DNA from: Alkalihalobacillus trypoxylicola
GTDB lineage: Bacteria; Bacillota; Bacilli; Bacillales; Bacillaceae_D
NCBI RefSeq assembly: GCF_001590785.1
Contig: NZ_LTAO01000012.1
Location: 434,649-496,416 of the forward strand
Direction of reading: 5' to 3'
DNA: 61,768 nt
Positions 34,643-45,200 of the stretch are shown piece after piece (within the stretch, counting starts at the first letter, position 1; each line of letters starts with the position of its first letter). The translations under genes and the position numbers were made by a program. The notes beneath the pieces are model-generated. The model saw only the letters and a list, made by a program, of their open reading frames with translations. It ran no database searches and was not told the origin of the DNA.

Positions 34643-35764
34643 ATGAAAATTGGTATACCTAAGGAGCTAAAAAACAACGAAAATCGCGTCGCACTTACAC
34701 CTGCAGGAGCCTTGGCACTAACCCAGGCAGGGCATGAAGTTTTCGTAGAGAAAGATGCTGGATTAGGATCAGGGTTTCAAAATGAAGAATATATGTTTGC
34801 AGGTGCCAACTTAGTTGAGGCAGCTGTCGATGCTTGGGCTCAAGAAATGGTCATAAAAGTGAAAGAACCCATCCCTTCAGAGTACGCTTTTTTTAGAGAG
34901 AATCTTATTTTACTTACCTATTTACACTTAGCTCCAGAAATTCAGCTCACTTCTGAATTAATTAAAAATAAGGTGATTGGGATTGCTTATGAAACCGTGC
35001 AGTTAGATAATCGTCAGTTACCATTATTAACTCCCATGAGTGAAGTGGCTGGAAGAATGGCGTCGCAAATAGGAGCTCAATTTTTAGAAAAATCGAAAGG
35101 TGGAAAAGGTATTCTTTTATCAGGGATACCTGGTGTAGAAAGAGCGAAGGTTTCCGTCATTGGAGGAGGGATTGTCGGTACGAACGCAGCAAAGATTGCA
35201 ATGGGATTAGGAGCTGATGTAACGATTTTAGATGTTAACCCAGAACGTTTAAGGCAGCTCGATGATCAATATGGCCGAGAGCTACAAACATTAATGTCAA
35301 ATTCTATGAATATTGATGATGCGGTTCGTCGCTCTGATTTGGTTATTGGTGCCGTTTTGATTCCAGGTGCAAAGGCCCCTAAGCTTGTTAGCGAAAAAAG
35401 TGTCAAGGAAATGGATGCAGGTTCCGTAATTGTAGATGTTGCCATAGACCAAGGTGGTATTTTTGAAACCATTGATCGGATGACTACTCATGACCATCCA
35501 ACGTATTTGAAGCATGATATTTTACATTATGCGGTAGCTAATATGCCTGGAGCTGTTCCGAGAACATCGACAATAGGCTTGACCAATTCTACATTACCTT
35601 ATGTACTTCAATTAGCGAATAAAGGCTATAAAAAAGCTTGTTTAGAAAACCCTGCCCTTTTAAAAGGGATTAATACTTTATCAGGGAGTGTCACATATAA
35701 AGCCGTAGCTGAAGCTCAAGCAATTCCTTTCGAGAATACCAAAAGTTTATTAGAGAATTTATGA
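34643..35764 (+). CDS. ald: Alanine dehydrogenase
   Basis: 373 residues starting [20 protein letters not shown], the conserved start of the family, behind AAAAGGAG. The NAD-binding Rossmann motif is [19 protein letters not shown] (about residues 172-190). It interconverts alanine and pyruvate plus ammonia and supports sporulation on alanine in B. subtilis. It is followed by a strong terminator. Confidence 0.97.
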   Translation: MKIGIPKELKNNENRVALTPAGALALTQAGHEVFVEKDAGLGSGFQNEEYMFAGANLVEAAVDAWAQEMVIKVKEPIPSEYAFFRENLILLTYLHLAPEIQLTSELIKNKVIGIAYETVQLDNRQLPLLTPMSEVAGRMASQIGAQFLEKSKGGKGILLSGIPGVERAKVSVIGGGIVGTNAAKIAMGLGADVTILDVNPERLRQLDDQYGRELQTLMSNSMNIDDAVRRSDLVIGAVLIPGAKAPKLVSEKSVKEMDAGSVIVDVAIDQGGIFETIDRMTTHDHPTYLKHDILHYAVANMPGAVPRTSTIGLTNSTLPYVLQLANKGYKKACLENPALLKGINTLSGSVTYKAVAEAQAIPFENTKSLLENL

Positions 35765-35777
35765 GCCCGCATAAAAA

Positions 35778-35822
35778 AAGCTGGACACTTTTTAGAAGAT
35801 AAAAGGTTTCCAGCTTAGTTTT
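35778..35822 (+). terminator. Terminator of ald
   Basis: AAGCTGGA and TCCAGCTT with CTTTTTA/TAAAAG inside. The downstream T-tract is broken (AGTTTTG). Confidence 0.75.
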
Positions 35823-35883
35823 GTTATTGGATTTTTTAGTGAGGGCAAATTTTAATTAACTAGTAAACCTACTTAATGATTCA

Positions 35884-36990
35884 TTATGAAGGTTTAATGA
35901 TTTGCAATTCCTTTGGATATTGAGTGAGTGTCAAAGCTTTACCGTTTTGGATCGCAATATCGTCTTCGATCCGCACCCCTCCATATTTAGGAACATAAAT
36001 ACCCGGTTCAATCGTATACACCATAGCTTCTTGAAGGATTAGCTCATTTGTTTCATTAATAGAAGGCCACTCATGAACATCCACTCCGAGTCCGTGTCCC
36101 AAACGATGTGGAAAATAATCACCATAGCCTTCTTGCTTAATATGTGAACGAGCAGCCAGATCAATTTCTTTTAATTTTGTACCGACCTTACTAGCTGAAA
36201 TGGCTTTTTCTTGGGCATGCAAAACAGTGTGGTATATTTCCTCCTGCTTCTCAGACAGATTACCAAAGCCAACGGTTCTTGTAATATCTGAGCAATACCC
36301 TTCCCAAACGACTCCAAGATCAAATAAAACAAAGCTCCCTTCCTCAATTGGGTTCAACCCTGGGTTTCCATGTGGGTTCGCTGAATTAGCTCCGCTTAGT
36401 ACAATGGTGTCAAAGCTCATCTCTGTTACACCTTTTTTCTTAAGCTCATATTCAATCGTTGCAAGTACTTCAAGCTCCGTTTTTCCTTTTCCTAAGGCGG
36501 ATACTCCTATCTCAACCCCTAAATCAGCAAACCTTGCTGCTTCTTGAAGGATATCTAGCTCTTCTTTTGTTTTAATAAGGCGAGCTTGAGATAAAGATGG
36601 CTCAATATCATAAAGCTCTACATGTTCATTTAGATTCAATAATTGTTGACTTCTTTGATAAGACAATGAACTTGGTTCGATTGCTAGTGCATGTTTAGAA
36701 ATAGAAGTCTGATTTAAATGGTTAGATAGAATGTCCCAAGGATTGTCAGTGTCTAGATAGGTTAAAATGAGCTCTTTCCATCCAGCTTCTTTTATTAATG
36801 GCTGCTCCATGAGCGGAGCGATGATAAATGGTTCAGAATGTGCAGGGATAATAACGGCGACTAATCGCTCATGCGGTTCACATCGAAAACCAGTTAAATA
36901 GAAGAAATTAGCTTTTTCTTGAATAAAAGCAAAATCAAGTTTCTCATTTTTAAGATGTTGCTGTAATGTTTGAATACGCTGTTTAATCAT
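35884..36990 (-). CDS. M24-family Xaa-Pro peptidase
   Basis: 368 residues: a creatinase-like N-terminal domain (about 1-130) and a pita-bread C-terminal metallopeptidase. The five metal ligands are visible in VLFDLG, CSDITRTVG, RLGHGLGVDVHE, YTIEPGIY and RIEDD. It cleaves X-Pro peptides in the cytoplasm, as PepQ or YkvY-type enzymes. AAAGGA precedes ATG 36990 at long spacing. It is transcribed divergently from ytkL. Confidence 0.9.
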   Translation of the reverse strand: MIKQRIQTLQQHLKNEKLDFAFIQEKANFFYLTGFRCEPHERLVAVIIPAHSEPFIIAPLMEQPLIKEAGWKELILTYLDTDNPWDILSNHLNQTSISKHALAIEPSSLSYQRSQQLLNLNEHVELYDIEPSLSQARLIKTKEELDILQEAARFADLGVEIGVSALGKGKTELEVLATIEYELKKKGVTEMSFDTIVLSGANSANPHGNPGLNPIEEGSFVLFDLGVVWEGYCSDITRTVGFGNLSEKQEEIYHTVLHAQEKAISASKVGTKLKEIDLAARSHIKQEGYGDYFPHRLGHGLGVDVHEWPSINETNELILQEAMVYTIEPGIYVPKYGGVRIEDDIAIQNGKALTLTQYPKELQIIKPS

Positions 36991-37117
36991 AAGGCTATGT
37001 CCTTTCTCATCTCGTGTATTTCTCTCTTCTCTAATCTACCATGTTTTCCATCGTTTTAGTATCCTTTAAAATGGGAATAGAAGTAATACAAGTAAAGGCA
37101 AATAGGAGATGATAGAA

Positions 37118-37804
37118 GTGAAAGTAAGCTACCATGGACATTCGGTTGTGATGATTGAGACGAATGGCAAAAAAATAATGATTGACCCATTTATCTCTGG
37201 AAATGGCAATACTGATTTACAGGTGGAAAACTTAGAAGTGGATGTTATTTTATTAACGCACGGTCATGATGATCATGTTGGAGATACGGTGACTTTAGCT
37301 AATCAAAATAATGCGCTTGTCATCGCACCATTTGAGCTAGCCACATTTCTAGGTTGGCAAGGAGTCGAAAATATACATCCTATGCACTTAGGCGGTGCGC
37401 ATGAATTTGAGTTTGGGAGAGTGAAGTTAACTCAAGCCTTTCATGGATCTTCTTATGCCTTTGAAGAAGAAAAGAAGATCGTATACACAGGAATGCCAGC
37501 GGGAATTCTTTTTACAGCAGAAGGGAAAACCATTTATCATGCAGGAGATACAGGCTTATTTGGAGATATGAAATGGATAGGAGAAAGAAATGCTATTGAT
37601 GTGGCTTTTCTACCGATAGGAGACAACTTTACAATGGGGCCAGAAGATGCTGAAATCGCGGCTGAATGGCTACAGGCTAAAAAGGTCGTACCTATTCATT
37701 ATAATACCTTCCCTTTAATCAATCAGGATGGTAAGAAATTTACCGAGAGTTTATCAAATAATCAAGGCTTATATTTAGAGGTAGGCCAGCATTTTGAACT
37801 ATAG
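37118..37804 (+). CDS. ytkL: Metal-dependent hydrolase, beta-lactamase fold (YtkL, UPF0173)
   Basis: 228 residues from GTG 37118 ([17 protein letters not shown]); AGGAG lies 9 bases upstream of it, while the ATG at 37109 touches AGGAG and is unlikely. The metal motif is [10 protein letters not shown], with further ligands in [17 protein letters not shown] and PIHYNTFP. Function unknown; a broadly conserved family. Confidence 0.92.
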   Translation: MKVSYHGHSVVMIETNGKKIMIDPFISGNGNTDLQVENLEVDVILLTHGHDDHVGDTVTLANQNNALVIAPFELATFLGWQGVENIHPMHLGGAHEFEFGRVKLTQAFHGSSYAFEEEKKIVYTGMPAGILFTAEGKTIYHAGDTGLFGDMKWIGERNAIDVAFLPIGDNFTMGPEDAEIAAEWLQAKKVVPIHYNTFPLINQDGKKFTESLSNNQGLYLEVGQHFEL

Positions 37805-37835
37805 AATATTAGTAATACTTGGTTGAAAAACAAAG

Positions 37836-37878
37836 AAACGCTTTTGAGACAATGGATTCTCAAAGGCGTTTTTTTTGG
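37836..37878 (+). terminator. Terminator of ytkL
   Basis: AAACGCTTTTGAGA and TCTCAAAGGCGTTT with an 8-base loop, followed by TTTTT. Confidence 0.9.
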
Positions 37879-38189
37879 TCCTTCCTCTAATTGATAGGAG
37901 TGACACTGGGAATGAGGGTTCCTCCGATTATAGGGTCCTTTCTTTTGCCCTTATCCGATGAATGGAGTTGTTTACGGTCGAAAAGAGCACTGCTGTTTGC
38001 TTAAACTCTCTTTTGAATTCAAAAGGATAGTCCCATTTGCACCTTTCCCTGAATGAGAGGATTTATCTGGTGAATTGAGCGCCTTTGCGAGAACGGTTTT
38101 TTTGCTGAAACAGGCTTTTGAAGCTTGTTCTTTTTTTGTGTTCAATATCATAGTAATGAAAAAAAGAGTAAAGGAGTTAAAGTGATATT
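37879..38189. other. Intergenic region with decayed sequence and a second terminator
   Basis: About 310 bases without a gene. It contains another terminator-like hairpin at 38107-38138 (AACAGGCTT/AAGCTTGTT followed by TTTTTTT). The rest is relatively G+C-rich for this genome but I recognise nothing in it. Confidence 0.45.
38107..38138 (+). terminator. Rho-independent terminator
   Basis: AACAGGCTT and AAGCTTGTT around a 4-base loop, followed by a C and seven T residues, with no gene immediately upstream on this strand. Confidence 0.75.
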
Positions 38190-38435
38190 ATGCGACAAAG
38201 ATACGTCATTTCTTTATTAATAGCTGGGATTCTTTTAATGTATAGCATTGATTATTTTTCTTTAGCATCATCCGGTTTAGAACTAGCTTTTTATATAAGC
38301 TGGCTTTTATTTGGAGGTTGTGTTTTATTAGGGAACTTTATAGGGCTGTTATATTCAAATAAAAAACCTGTATCTATTAAAGAGGATGCAGTTAAAGTGA
38401 ATGAGAATAAGGGTTTTAGAGAATTTGGAAGATAA
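38190..38435 (+). CDS. Small two-helix membrane protein, unknown
   Basis: 81 residues from ATG 38190 with AAAGGAG at a rather long distance. Two hydrophobic helices (about 7-24 and 33-55, SWLLFGGCVLLGNFIGLLYS) and a basic, hydrophilic C-terminal tail. Family not recognised. It is upstream of ytoI on the same strand, 88 bases away. Confidence 0.6.
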   Translation: MRQRYVISLLIAGILLMYSIDYFSLASSGLELAFYISWLLFGGCVLLGNFIGLLYSNKKPVSIKEDAVKVNENKGFREFGR

Positions 38436-38523
38436 ACTTGATACACCACTCTAACAAACGTATAATAAAAATAGTACAGTTTCTTGTGCTTGATTATTTA
38501 CAAAGGAAGAGTGGTGGCTCCTT

Positions 38524-39828
38524 TTGGCTACAAAGCATGAACAAATATTAACTTATATTTCAGAATTGCCTGTCGGTGCTAAGATTTCAGTTAGATTGAT
38601 CGCAAAAGAACTTTTATTAAGTGAAGGAACCGCTTATCGAGCAATAAAAGAAGCTGAAAATAGAGGATTAGTCAGTACGATTGAGCGAGTTGGAACGATT
38701 AGAATTGAAACAAAAAAGAAAGATAATATAGAAAAGTTAACCTATGCAGAGGTTGTCAATATTGTGGATGGACAAGTATTAGGTGGTAGAGAAGGGTTAC
38801 ATAAGACGTTAAATCGTTTTGTAATCGGTGCCATGAAGCTAGATGCCATGATGAGATATGTTGAAGCCGGAAATTTATTAATCGTAGGTAATCGTTATAA
38901 TGGACATAAACTTGCTTTAGAGGCTGGCGCTGCGGTTTTAATTACAGGAGGGTTTGATACAAGTGACGAAGTGATTGATTTAGCTAATCAGCTTCAGCTC
39001 CCAATTATATCTACAAGCTACGATACCTTTACGGTTGCAGCCATGATTAATCGTGCTATTTATGACCAGTTAATTAAGAAAGAAATCGTCTTAGTAGATG
39101 ATATATTCATTCATATTCATGAAACCTTTTATTTATCTACTTCTGATACGGTTGATAAGTGGCAAGAATTGAACGAGAAGACGGGTCATTCTAGATACCC
39201 TGTCATCGATCATCAGCTCAAGGTACACGGAATGGTAACGGCAAAGGATGTAGTAGGAGTACCTAAGGATACTCTTATTGGAAAAGTAATGACACCTAAT
39301 CCAATTACCGTAAATGAAAGAACCTCTGTCGCATCTGCTGCTCACGTTATGGTCTGGGAAGGAATTGAACTTTTACCTGTCGTTGATTCTGAGAAAAGAT
39401 TTATGGGAATTGTAAGTCGTCAAGATGTATTAAAGGCCTTGCAAACGGCCCAAAGACAGCCGCATGTAGGTGAAACCATTGATGATATTGTCACAAGTAG
39501 AATGGATGAAAGTAAAGAGGAAGTGGATGGCTTTAAATGCGATGTAACTCCACAAATGACTAATCAATTAGGAACGATTTCTCATGGTGTAATGACAACG
39601 CTGGTAACAGAAGCTGGTAGAAGAATGTTAAGAAAACATAAAAAGGGCAACGTCGTTTTAGAAAACATTACGATTTATTTTATAAAGCCTGTTCAGATAG
39701 ATAGTGTCATTACGATAACGCCGAAAATTTTAGAGATTGGTCGAAAGCATGGTAAAGTTGATGTAGAAATGTATTTTGAGAATGAAATTGTTGCAAAGGC
39801 TTTATTAATGGTCCAGCTGATCGATTAA
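38524..39828 (+). CDS. ytoI: CBS/DRTGG/hotdog-domain regulator (YtoI)
   Basis: 434 residues from TTG 38524. Domains in order: a winged HTH (about 1-65, LSEGTAYRAIKEAENRGLVS), a DRTGG domain (about 70-180), two CBS domains (about 195-310, with GRDxx-like PVVDSEKRFMGIVSRQD) and a hotdog thioesterase-like domain (about 330-430, SHGVMTTLVTEAGRRML). It probably senses an adenine nucleotide or CoA derivative. The order matches YtoI of B. subtilis. Confidence 0.9.
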   Translation: MATKHEQILTYISELPVGAKISVRLIAKELLLSEGTAYRAIKEAENRGLVSTIERVGTIRIETKKKDNIEKLTYAEVVNIVDGQVLGGREGLHKTLNRFVIGAMKLDAMMRYVEAGNLLIVGNRYNGHKLALEAGAAVLITGGFDTSDEVIDLANQLQLPIISTSYDTFTVAAMINRAIYDQLIKKEIVLVDDIFIHIHETFYLSTSDTVDKWQELNEKTGHSRYPVIDHQLKVHGMVTAKDVVGVPKDTLIGKVMTPNPITVNERTSVASAAHVMVWEGIELLPVVDSEKRFMGIVSRQDVLKALQTAQRQPHVGETIDDIVTSRMDESKEEVDGFKCDVTPQMTNQLGTISHGVMTTLVTEAGRRMLRKHKKGNVVLENITIYFIKPVQIDSVITITPKILEIGRKHGKVDVEMYFENEIVAKALLMVQLID

Positions 39829-39852
39829 AAATTATAAGAATGAAAAACAAAA

Positions 39853-39892
39853 AAACCTCGGAAAAGAACTAAAAAAGTTCATTCCGAGGTCA
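39853..39892. terminator. Bidirectional terminator between ytoI and ytpI
   Basis: ACCTCGGAA..GAAC and GTTC..TTCCGAGGT, A-rich before and T-rich after, between two convergent genes. Confidence 0.85.
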
Positions 39893-39899
39893 TTTAAAA

Positions 39900-40187
39900 T
39901 TAATTTTTTTCAAGTTGTGGCAAATAATGCTGAATGGCTCGGTAGCCATGAAAAATATTGAAAGCACCCACTACCGCAAAGATAATCCCGATAATAGTAT
40001 CAAAGGCACTTCTTGGATTAACGAATAAATTGATTCCAAAAGCGAGCATTAGAAATCCGAGCGATAAATTAGCTTGGGATTGATAAATTTGTTTTAATAA
40101 GGATTCTGGGGTACGCCAGAATCGAATTTTATTATAAAGAAAAAATACAAGTGAGAAAATGATTATAATAATCATGAATTTTTCCAT
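39900..40187 (-). CDS. ytpI: YtpI-family membrane protein
   Basis: 95 residues from ATG 40187 with GAAAGGGG upstream; the frame extends to 40235 without a better site. Three hydrophobic segments: MIIIIIFSLVFFLY, LSLGFLMLAFGINLF and IIGIIFAVVGAFNIF, the layout of the YtpI family of unknown function. Convergent with ytoI, as in B. subtilis. Confidence 0.88.
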   Translation of the reverse strand: MEKFMIIIIIFSLVFFLYNKIRFWRTPESLLKQIYQSQANLSLGFLMLAFGINLFVNPRSAFDTIIGIIFAVVGAFNIFHGYRAIQHYLPQLEKN

Positions 40188-40312
40188 TCTTGATAAACCC
40201 CTTTCAACAGTTGAGCCTTTACGTGTATACTTCATCTATTGTAACGTGTTCTAATTGAAAATACTAGAGAGGGAAATTTGAATAAAAAATGAACACTTTT
40301 TAGGAGGACTTT

Positions 40313-41251
40313 ATGCTGAAAGAAATAATAAATGATATATTGGAAGCGAAAACGATTGTCATCCATCGACATGAACGACCTGATCCTGATGCTATCGGGT
40401 CTCAATTAGGATTAAAAACACTTATTCTATCAATGGATCCAAAAAAAGAAATTTATGCAGTTGGTGATGAAGAGCCTTCACTAGGATTTCTAGGAACGAT
40501 GGATCAGATAGAGGATGAGATATACAGTGATGCGCTAGTTATCATTTTAGATACAGCGAATCAAGAAAGGATTAGTGATAAACGCTATCGCTTAGGAAAG
40601 AAAGTTTTAAAGATTGACCACCACCCTGAAGAGGATAACTATGGAGATTCTAATTGGGTCGACACGAGTATGAGTTCAACAAGTGAAATGATTGTAGCTT
40701 TAATTGAAGCATCATCTATCATTGAAAAAGGCTTGAATTCAGAGGTCGCTCTTTTACTTTATGCAGGGATCGTTGGAGATACTGGACGTTTTCTTTATAA
40801 TAATACAACAAAAAACACGTTGAGTAGAGCAGGAAAGCTAGTAGAGAAGGGTTTTGATCAAAACCATTTTTATTCTCAATTTCATCATAAAGAGATTAAG
40901 ATAGCGCGTCTAGAAGGCTTTGTTCTTCAACATTTTACCTTTCATGAACGAGAAGGTGTAGGTGAAATGAGATTAAATAAAAAGGATTTAGAGGAATTTG
41001 GAGTTACTTCTAGTGAATCTTCACAATTAGTAAATATTTTCTCCAGTGTTGAAGGGTTAAAGTCATGGGTGTTTTTTGTAGAGGATGAAGAGAAAATTCG
41101 TGTACGATTACGTTCAAAAGGTCCTATCATTAATCAGCTTGCTAAGAAGTTCAACGGAGGTGGACATCCTTTAGCTTCTGGTGCGACGGTTTACTCATGG
41201 CAGGAAGCTGATCAGCTTCTGTTTGAATTAAAGGAATTATCTAAGCAATAA
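40313..41251 (+). CDS. nrnA: Bifunctional oligoribonuclease/pAp phosphatase NrnA
   Basis: 312 residues of the DHH-DHHA1 family. Motifs: RHERPDPDAIGSQLGL, ILDTANQERIS, IDHHPEEDN and the C-terminal GGGHPLASGA. It degrades 2-5 nt RNA and dephosphorylates pAp. TAGGAGGACTTT gives a strong start. Located between ytpI and ytrI as in B. subtilis (YtqI). Confidence 0.95.
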   Translation: MLKEIINDILEAKTIVIHRHERPDPDAIGSQLGLKTLILSMDPKKEIYAVGDEEPSLGFLGTMDQIEDEIYSDALVIILDTANQERISDKRYRLGKKVLKIDHHPEEDNYGDSNWVDTSMSSTSEMIVALIEASSIIEKGLNSEVALLLYAGIVGDTGRFLYNNTTKNTLSRAGKLVEKGFDQNHFYSQFHHKEIKIARLEGFVLQHFTFHEREGVGEMRLNKKDLEEFGVTSSESSQLVNIFSSVEGLKSWVFFVEDEEKIRVRLRSKGPIINQLAKKFNGGGHPLASGATVYSWQEADQLLFELKELSKQ

Positions 41252-41259
41252 ACGAAGAG

Positions 41260-41308
41260 AGCGTTAAGAACAAAGTCTCCAAGACTTTGTTCTAGTTAGC
41301 GCTTTTGT
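41260..41308. terminator. Bidirectional terminator between nrnA and ytrI
   Basis: AGAACAAAGTCT and AGACTTTGTTCT around CCA, extended by AGCG/CGCT-type pairs, T-rich after. Confidence 0.85.
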
Positions 41309-41805
41309 TTAATATGAATCTCGATATGAAGCCGTAAAGTCGTATAAAGGGAATGTCCCTTTATTTCAACTGTATACTCTGTTTCGTTAACAAGGTAGGT
41401 TTTATTTTGAATGGTACGATATAATAAATCTAAAGATTCATCTACACTTTCTATATCCTTTCTTTCCATAAAATCAAGCTCCGCAAGTACTTGTTGCTTC
41501 AATTCAAAAAGAGTAAGCTGACTTAATTTCATTTCACGTTCATTGGTAATTCTTACTTGAATATCTTGTACGGTCAACTTTTTTAGGTTTTCTTCGTTTA
41601 AAACGATTTGATCAATTTTTAATTGTTCAATGTCTGCTTCTAAATGTCTAATCATCCCTTCTTGCTTTCCAATTTTCACGACCATATCCTGATAAACTTG
41701 ACCATAATGTGAAAGAAAGAAAATCCAACCTACGATCACCCCTAAAGCAAGTCCAGCAAAAAAACGTTGCCAGCCAGGACGTTTATAATAAGGAGGGATT
41801 CGCAT
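41296..41805 (-). CDS. ytrI: Sporulation membrane protein YtrI
   Basis: 169 residues from ATG 41805 (MRIPPYYKRPGWQRFFAGLA), one base after the ytrH stop; AGGTGG lies upstream. One N-terminal transmembrane helix (about 15-33) is followed by a coiled-coil part (VVKIGKQEGMIRHLEADIEQLK) and a C-terminal soluble domain. In B. subtilis ytrI is under mother-cell control and needed for efficient sporulation. It forms an operon with ytrH. Confidence 0.9.
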   Translation of the reverse strand: MRIPPYYKRPGWQRFFAGLALGVIVGWIFFLSHYGQVYQDMVVKIGKQEGMIRHLEADIEQLKIDQIVLNEENLKKLTVQDIQVRITNEREMKLSQLTLFELKQQVLAELDFMERKDIESVDESLDLLYRTIQNKTYLVNETEYTVEIKGHSLYTTLRLHIEIHIKQKR

Positions 41806-41806
41806 T

Positions 41807-42136
41807 TTATTGTTCACCACCTACCAGCCATTGTAGTAAGATGGTTCCGGATTGTGCACCGATTAGGGCTGTGAAAAGCATCATAAGTGTTCGTAAAATG
41901 TCATCATGTATTCCAGAGAATAAACCTCTTTCAATACTGGTAATGGCATCAAAGGAACCACCTATGGCAGCCACAATGGCCCAAATTTTTAAAGATTGAG
42001 ATAAATTATAGATTTCAGTTAAGGGTGGTTTGCCCGTTAAAAAAGCACCAATACTACCTATTAAAGCACCACCAATAATTACACCAAAGGCAACAAAGAA
42101 AACATCTACTAGACTTGACAATAATTCTCTAGTCAT
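41807..42136 (-). CDS. ytrH: Sporulation membrane protein YtrH
   Basis: 109 residues from ATG 42136 with GAAGGGTG upstream; the open frame to 42205 has no site. Hydrophobic segments: FFVAFGVIIGGALIGSIGAF, IWAIVAAIGGSFDAITSIE and LMMLFTALIGAQSGTILLQ. It is the YtrH family, specific to spore formers and paired with ytrI. Mother-cell sporulation gene by homology. Confidence 0.9.
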   Translation of the reverse strand: MTRELLSSLVDVFFVAFGVIIGGALIGSIGAFLTGKPPLTEIYNLSQSLKIWAIVAAIGGSFDAITSIERGLFSGIHDDILRTLMMLFTALIGAQSGTILLQWLVGGEQ

Positions 42137-42281
42137 TACAATCACCCTTCTAACTTGTATTAAAGGTCTGTTGTAATCAATATATGGCTTGGTTAAAAAA
42201 ATCATGCAAAAAGATTAGAACTTTTATGTATAGACTTTTTTAAACTATAATAAAAGGAAAAGGTTTGGAGCGAGGGATCAT

Positions 42282-45200
42282 ATGAAATGGGTTCAAACAA
42301 ATGTCTATAGTGAGTACAGCTTATTATCATCAACCAACCGAATAGATGATTTAGTGAAATCAGCTAAATCATTAGGCTATGAGGCGCTTGCTTTGACAGA
42401 TCATCATGTGATGTATGGAGCAATTCCTTTTTATGAAGCTTGTCTTAAATATCATATAAAGCCGCTATTAGGATTAGAAGTAACCGTCATGGATGATGAA
42501 ATGGGTGAGCAGCAACTCTATACAAAACGCCTTATTGCAAAATCGGAAGAAGGCTACCGTTCGTTAATTAGGATTGCCTCTGTATTGGGCACAAAGAATC
42601 CGAAAGAAAGCTATCTAACAAAAGAGGAGTGGCTAAATTATGTAAAAGGCTGTGTAATCATCCTTCCTTTTTATAATGGTGGTCATCAGTTCCATCTCAA
42701 AAATCAAAATCAGGCAACCGCTATACAATGGATCAAAAATTGGACAAAAGAGACATGGTTAGAAGATACATATATAGAACTGAATGGAGATGGGGAACAA
42801 GAAAGCTATCAGCGAGCTCAGCTCATTGAATTAGCAAAGCAACTTCAAATGAAGTATATACCGGGGAGGCCTCTTCGTTTTCTTTTTAAAGAAGATAGAG
42901 CAAGTTATCTAATTTTAAAATCGATTAAATTAAGGAAGCCTGTTGAACATATTACGTTAAGTAAGGAAGAGGAAAACGCTTATTTTATTAGTCTAGAAAA
43001 ATGGCAAGCATTTTACGGAGATATTCCAAACGTTACAGCTAACATGGATAAGCTTATAAAGAGCTGTCAAGTTACGTTGGAGTTTAATCAGCTACAAATG
43101 CCTCAGTACCCATTAAAAGAAGGAAATCGCTCTCAATATTTAAGGCAGTTGTGCGAAAAAGGATTAAAAAGTCGATATCCATTCGTGACTGATGAAATTT
43201 CTGAACGATTAGAACATGAATTACAAATTATTCAAAGCATGGGCTTTGAAGATTATTTTCTCGTCGTTTGGGATTTTGTCCGCTTTGCCAAAGAACAAAA
43301 TATTCTAGTTGGACCAGGTCGTGGATCGGCCGCAGGCTCCCTTGTAGCCTATTTATTAGCGATTACGGAAATTGACCCGATCGAATATCAATTATTATTT
43401 GAACGGTTTTTAAATCCGGAACGAAAATCTCTACCAGATATTGATATCGATTTTCCGGATCACAGGCGTGAAGAAGTAATTGAATATGTTCAAAAGAAAT
43501 ATGGTGAAAAGCATGTTGCTCAAATTATGACATTTGGTACATTTGCAGCGAGGGCGGCAATAAGAGATGTAGGAAAAGCTTTAGGTGTTCATGCTTATCA
43601 AATAGAAAAAGTGGCTAAAATGATTTCTTCCAGATATCACACAACCATTGAGCAGACTCTTGAACAAAATCAAGAATTGGTTACTTTATGTCAGCAATCT
43701 GAGGAAGTAGCTAGGATGCTAGAGCTGGCCCATAAAATTGAAGGACTACCGAGGCATGTATCGACTCATGCAGCCGGTGTTATCATCAGTAAATCACCTA
43801 TTACTCAATATGTCGCACTACAAAATGGTGGATCAAATGTTTATATTACACAAGCTCCGATGGAAGTCCTTGAAAAATTAGGGTTTGTAAAGTTTGATTT
43901 TTTAGGGCTACGTAATTTAACGGTGCTAGAAAATATGAATGAAATGATTTATAGAGAAACTGGAGAGGCTTTAGACTTTTTAAAAATACCACTAACGGAT
44001 AGCAAAGTATATGAACTATTAGCTAAGGGTGAAACGACAGGGATTTTTCAATTAGAATCTCCTGGAATGAGAAAGGTTTTAAGACAGCTAGGTCCAAAAA
44101 ACATCGAGGATATTGTTGCTGTAAATGCGTTATATCGCCCGGGTCCAATGGATTTTATTCCTAATTATATAGAAGGAAAGAACGCGAAAGATTCGACTAT
44201 TCATTACATTCATCCAGACTTAGAATCTATTCTAGGCATTACATATGGTGTTGTCGTTTATCAAGAGCAAATTATGCAAATCGCTGTGTATTTAGCGGGA
44301 TATTCACTAGCAGAAGCCGATTTATTAAGAAGAGCTATAAGTAAAAAGAATAGAGATGAGCTCTTAAAAGAAAAACAGCATTTTATAATGGGATCGAAAG
44401 CAAAAGGATACTCTTCTTCAATAGGAGAAGAAGTATTTAAATTAATAGAACGTTTTGCTAACTATGGATTTAATCGTAGTCACGCAGTGGCATATAGTTT
44501 CATTAGCTATCAATTAGCGTACGTCAAAGTGCACTTTCCAGCCATCTTCTATGCTGCTTTGCTATCAAGCGCTGTCCATCAATCTGATAAGCTCGTTGAA
44601 TATTTAGAAGAAGTTCGTAATGCGGGTATTCGAATTTTACCTCCATCCTTGGAGAAAAGTGGTGCTTATTTTACAGTGGAAGAGCGCCATATTATTCGGA
44701 CAGGATATCTTCCAATCGACCACATAGGATTGCAAGCGGCAAAGGAATTACTCGTGTTGAAACAGCAAGAAACACCAAAGAACCTATTTGAATTTTGTGT
44801 GAAGGTTAATCTTAAAATCATAAATCGTAGAATGATTGAAAATCTAATTAAAGCAGGTGCCCTTGACTTTTTTGAAGAGGAACGAGCAACCATGTTGGCG
44901 ACCATAGATGAAGCTCTTGAATATGCCGAGCGTGTTCGTGAATTTGAGGAGGAAAGTGCAGGTTTATTTACTATTTCTCTTGAAAGACCAAACTATATAT
45001 GGCAAGAACCTCTTTCAGATTTAGAAAAGCTTGAATATGAGTTTGAAGTGTTTGGTTTTTACTTGTCCGGTCATCCTATCGAAAAGTATGAAACGGTATT
45101 AGAAAGTTTTAAAAGAACAACAATTGAACAAGCTTTAAAGGAAAAAAGAAATCTTTGTAGAATTGCTGTATTAGTCGTAAATATTAAACAAATAAAAACA

